DNA from: Aestuariimicrobium soli
Lineage (GTDB): Bacteria > Actinomycetota > Actinomycetes > Propionibacteriales > Propionibacteriaceae
Direction: 5' to 3'
Length of the DNA stretch: 64,000 nucleotides
Assembly (NCBI RefSeq): GCF_051192575.1
Contig: NZ_JBPJSQ010000006.1
Coordinates: 1 to 64,000, forward strand
Of the stretch, positions 61,085 to 64,000 are shown one piece after another. The notes beneath the pieces were generated by a model. The model saw only the letters and a program-made list of their open reading frames with translations, was not told the origin of the DNA and searched no databases. Positions within the stretch are counted from its first letter, which is position 1; every line of letters starts with the position of its first letter. The position numbers and the translations under genes are program-made.

Positions 61085-64000
61085 TCACGTGGTCACCTTC
61101 ACCGCCAGCGCCTTGCTGGAGGTCACTCCGGCGGCGTTCGAGAACTCGGCGACGTACGTGTGCGTGCCCTTCGCCCGACCCGTGAGCGCCACGCCAACCG
61201 ACTGCTTCCCGGGCGAGGCCGCAGTCAGGTCACCTCTGGCGACCTCCACACCGTCCTCCAGGATCCGGTAGGCCGTGGCGTTGGTGCCCCACCACAGCGT
61301 GGCCGTCACGGTGTAGGCCCCGTCACCGTCCTTGTTCTCCGCGGCCAGCTGGGGCGACCCCGGCGTGGCATCGGTCACCACCACGGTCACGGGCTTGGTG
61401 GCGGTCACCCCAGCGGAGTTCGCCAGCTCACCGGTGAACACGTACGTACCGTTCACGAGGCCCGCCACGTCGACGGTGGCAGCCTGGGCCGACGGTGAGT
61501 GCATCGTCAGGGGCACGCGATCGACCAGCACTCCGTCTCGGTAGAGCCGGAAGATGCTGCCGTTGGCGCCGTGCCACAGGTTCATGGTCACGGTGAAGGT
61601 GCCATCCTTCAGGCCGGTGTCCCAGCCCTCGTCCGTGCTCAGCACCCCTTGCCCCGGTGCCACCGTGGCGCCGTCGGCGGCATCGGTCTCCGGCAGTCCG
61701 TAGACCTGCACCTCGACCAGACCTGCGGCCCAGGCAGCTGAACTGCCGTTGTGGTCGTTGACCACGGAGGTCACCCGCACCCGCACGTGCCGGTACCAGC
61801 CGTCGACCCGGTCACTGGTGAAGCCGACGGTGCGGTTGGCCCTGCGGTCGATCAGCGTTGACCACGTGGTGCCGTCCACGGAGCCCTCGAGCACGTAGCC
61901 CGAGTACGACTCCGAGCCGTTATAACTGCGCCAGCTGATGTCGACGCGAGACAGATCGGTCACGACCCCGAGGTCGACCTGCCAGGTGAACGGCACCGTG
62001 CCGTTCGGGGTGTAGTAGTGGCTGTTGTCGTAGCGATTGGTGGTGTAGGCGATGCCGTCGTTCGCAGCCCGGGCGGGTGTCAGGCCCGAGACCTCACCGG
62101 GATCGGCCACTCCGTCGGTGTAGCCCGCCGACAGCGACCCTGCCGGGCTCGCCGTCGCGGGCTTGCCCTGGGAGACCAGACGGTCGGCCTGATTGACGAT
62201 GGCACCAGTCGAGGTGTCCAGCGACCAACGGTCGGTGTAGTCGAGCGTGACCGCCCGCGTGGCGGGGTCGATCTGCAAAGGCAGCCAGACGTAGGTCGAG
62301 GTGCCGAGCGCGCTCGGCACCCACCGGTCACCCATGTAGACCAACGAGCTGCCACCCTCGGTGCGCTGCACCTGCATGATCGAGGTGGGCTGCGACTTGA
62401 AGGTGGTGTTGTTGCCGACGTTCTGGTTGGCCGACCACGCCGAGGGGTCGGCAAGGTCGGTCGTAGTCGCGTACTTCAACTGGTTGGGGTACCAGCCCGA
62501 CTGCCCCGAGGTGAACAGGTAGTAGACGCCGTCGAACTGGGTGATCGCGGCCGCCTCGCGGCTCTCGCCGTGGAAGAGCGGGTAGGAACCCGCGACGTCG
62601 GGCTGTGTGTAGTCGGCGGACAGCGGGTAGATGCGCAGTTGTTCGTGGGCTTCGGCCGAGATCAGCCAGCCGCGGCCGCGGTCGTCGACGTAGACCGTGA
62701 AGTCGCGGGACTGGTGGCCGCTGGGCACGTTGCCCGCCGCCCGATAGGCGGCTTCGGCGTGCTCCAGGTCGGGCTGGCTGCCCGAGGTGACCAGCGCCTC
62801 GATGGCCCGCTCCTGGTCCAGGTCCCAGACCGTGCCGGCACCGGGTCGTCCGTGGTAGGAAACCGCGTAGTCACCGTCGATGGTGGACGACGTGGCCACC
62901 ACCACCTCGGAGGCCGCGTACGAGGTCGACGTCTCCCAGTGACCCCAGAGCACAAAGGTGTTGCTCGCCTCGTTGAACAGCAGCTTGGGCCGCTCGACCT
63001 TGCAGGTGGCCGACCCCCGCACGTTGCAGTCGAGGCCAGCGGCCTCGGGCTTGAGGATCTGGGCGACGAAGTCCCAGTTGAGCAGGTCCTTGGAACGGTA
63101 GAGGTTCACACCGTTGAAGGATGCCCCGTTGTGCGACTTGTCCTCACCGACCCAGTAGTACCAACCGCCGTGCTCGAGGAACCCGCCCCCGTGGGCCTGG
63201 ATCACGTTGCCCGCGGTGTCGAACCAGGGCTGCCCGACCGGCACTGCGGTGTAGGGCCCGTCCTGCACCACGATGGTGTAGTCGGCGGTGGTCACGGGGC
63301 TGGTGACCCCATTGGTCACGGCGACCGCCTTGACCGTGGTCGACCGGTCGAGCACGAACGTCTCGGTGTAGAGCGTCCCATGGGTACGCGACGGGGTGCT
63401 GCCGTCGGTCGTGTAGTACACGACGGCCCCGGCCGCGGCAGTGATCGAGATCGTCTGGGGACGACCGTAGGTCGTGGCCGGCGACGGCGAGATCGTCGGC
63501 GCCACCGAGACGTCGGGGCTCAGGTCGAGGGTTTGGGCGCCCTGCGCCACGGCGAACCACGCCACGGATGCGCCCTGCCACGTGACGTTGCTGACCTGCA
63601 GCTTGACCCCGCCAGCGCCGTCGGTTGGCACCGTGAACCGACCCTGCATCGCCGAGGTGCGATTGGTGGGCGTGATCTGACCGGGCGTGCTGGTCACCAC
63701 GGTCGTTGCGCGCCCCTGGCTGTCACTGATCGAGGCGCGCATCTCCCGATCGGTGGCACTCCACCACTCATGGATGCCCAGCGCCAGGGTGTAGTCACCG
63801 GCCGGCAGGGTGAGGTCGTAGGTGATGGTGTTGCCCGCACCGTTGAAGCCGTAGAGACCGTTCGCGTCCTTGTCACCCGCGTCTGTGCGCAGCCCGTCCT
63901 GACCCGAGTACCCCCATGCGACAGCCGCACTCTTGGCCTGGTCGGAGGCGTCGTTCAGCAACTCACCGCCGAGCAGACGCTTGGCGCCGGCGTGGGCCGC
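61085..64000 (-). CDS. Multidomain GH43-like exo-glycosidase, N-terminus beyond window
   Basis: At least 971 residues are visible; the frame stays open to the window edge, so the start and signal peptide are missing. Domains in order: a malectin/CBM-like domain (GLYGFNGAGNTITYDLTLPAGDYTL), a chitobiase C-terminal-like domain (GAVVYYTTDGSTPS), a GH43 five-bladed propeller (FLEHGGWYYWVGEDKS, VERPKLLFNEASNTFVLWGH, GESREAAAITQFDGVYYLF), a discoidin F5/8 domain (WQVDLGVVTDLSRVDISWRS) and two Ig-like carbohydrate modules (FTVTMNLWHGANGS, YTVTATLWWGTNAT). It probably cleaves galactan, arabinan or another plant polysaccharide outside the cell. Confidence 0.85.
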   Translation of the reverse strand, partial: AAHAGAKRLLGGELLNDASDQAKSAAVAWGYSGQDGLRTDAGDKDANGLYGFNGAGNTITYDLTLPAGDYTLALGIHEWWSATDREMRASISDSQGRATTVVTSTPGQITPTNRTSAMQGRFTVPTDGAGGVKLQVSNVTWQGASVAWFAVAQGAQTLDLSPDVSVAPTISPSPATTYGRPQTISITAAAGAVVYYTTDGSTPSRTHGTLYTETFVLDRSTTVKAVAVTNGVTSPVTTADYTIVVQDGPYTAVPVGQPWFDTAGNVIQAHGGGFLEHGGWYYWVGEDKSHNGASFNGVNLYRSKDLLNWDFVAQILKPEAAGLDCNVRGSATCKVERPKLLFNEASNTFVLWGHWETSTSYAASEVVVATSSTIDGDYAVSYHGRPGAGTVWDLDQERAIEALVTSGSQPDLEHAEAAYRAAGNVPSGHQSRDFTVYVDDRGRGWLISAEAHEQLRIYPLSADYTQPDVAGSYPLFHGESREAAAITQFDGVYYLFTSGQSGWYPNQLKYATTTDLADPSAWSANQNVGNNTTFKSQPTSIMQVQRTEGGSSLVYMGDRWVPSALGTSTYVWLPLQIDPATRAVTLDYTDRWSLDTSTGAIVNQADRLVSQGKPATASPAGSLSAGYTDGVADPGEVSGLTPARAANDGIAYTTNRYDNSHYYTPNGTVPFTWQVDLGVVTDLSRVDISWRSYNGSESYSGYVLEGSVDGTTWSTLIDRRANRTVGFTSDRVDGWYRHVRVRVTSVVNDHNGSSAAWAAGLVEVQVYGLPETDAADGATVAPGQGVLSTDEGWDTGLKDGTFTVTMNLWHGANGSIFRLYRDGVLVDRVPLTMHSPSAQAATVDVAGLVNGTYVFTGELANSAGVTATKPVTVVVTDATPGSPQLAAENKDGDGAYTVTATLWWGTNATAYRILEDGVEVARGDLTAASPGKQSVGVALTGRAKGTHTYVAEFSNAAGVTSSKALAVKVTT

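Overview
The window is very GC-rich and actinobacterial. The best lineage marker is the operon at 19.5-23.3 kb, which encodes the 5S, 12S and 1.3S subunits of methylmalonyl-CoA carboxyltransferase (transcarboxylase). That enzyme is the hallmark of propionic fermentation, so I infer a member of the Propionibacteriaceae. I cannot name a species. Many genes look leaderless: a TANNNT-type -10 hexamer lies 6-8 nt upstream of an ATG or GTG with no Shine-Dalgarno (for example the zinc metallopeptidase, gpmA, the 5S subunit, pyrE and lemA).

Layout. 0-4.4 kb: a Vsr/DUF559-like nuclease gene flanked by related repeats, a DUF2207 membrane protein and an HExxH metallopeptidase. 4.4-10.6 kb: a core block (ispF-ispD-carD, an LpqE-like lipoprotein, regX3-senX3, phoU, gpmA) that recalls the mycobacterial Rv3581c-Rv3584 and gpm1-senX3-regX3 neighbourhoods. 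Triplicated 11-nt PHO-box-like repeats precede phoU and, at 17.2 kb, the Tat-exported phosphatase PhoX. 10.8-17.2 kb: a kinase-like protein, a dehydrogenase, a broken Gfo/Idh/MocA gene, a CPA1 antiporter fused to a UBP zinc finger, and a receiver-like/thioredoxin-reductase-like flavoprotein. 19.5-26.7 kb: the transcarboxylase operon, a NanA/NanE-like pair and a GH32 glycosidase.

26.9-38.7 kb is the most unusual region. It holds a subtilisin-like protease with four MPYYVS repeats, an ECF sigma factor, a 155-aa protein, a TPR-CHAT protease, two giant proteins I do not recognise, and a type I metacaspase carrying two peptidoglycan-binding domains. All genes run in the same direction. Three protease classes, two of them caspase-like, sit with a sigma factor, which suggests a protease-controlled signalling, stress or defence system.

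38.7-64 kb: a gamma-glutamyltransferase, a vWA protein, two paralogous beta-propeller-like secreted proteins, fba, a SpoU methyltransferase, DedA, LemA, pyrE, a sortase-like protein that has lost its catalytic residues, a methyltransferase-fold protein, a ribbon-helix-helix regulator with a DUF4097 protein, a decayed TetR/epimerase pair, clpB under a HAIR (HspR) box, a glyoxalase-fold protein, a PfkB sugar kinase, and the 3' part of a large multidomain GH43-like protein cut by the window edge.

Two patterns run through the window. Several intergenic regions hold long near-perfect inverted repeats. The heptamer TCGTCCG (or its complement CGGACGA) occurs about one hundred times by eye count, several-fold above a base-composition estimate, and often forces codons that look rare here.
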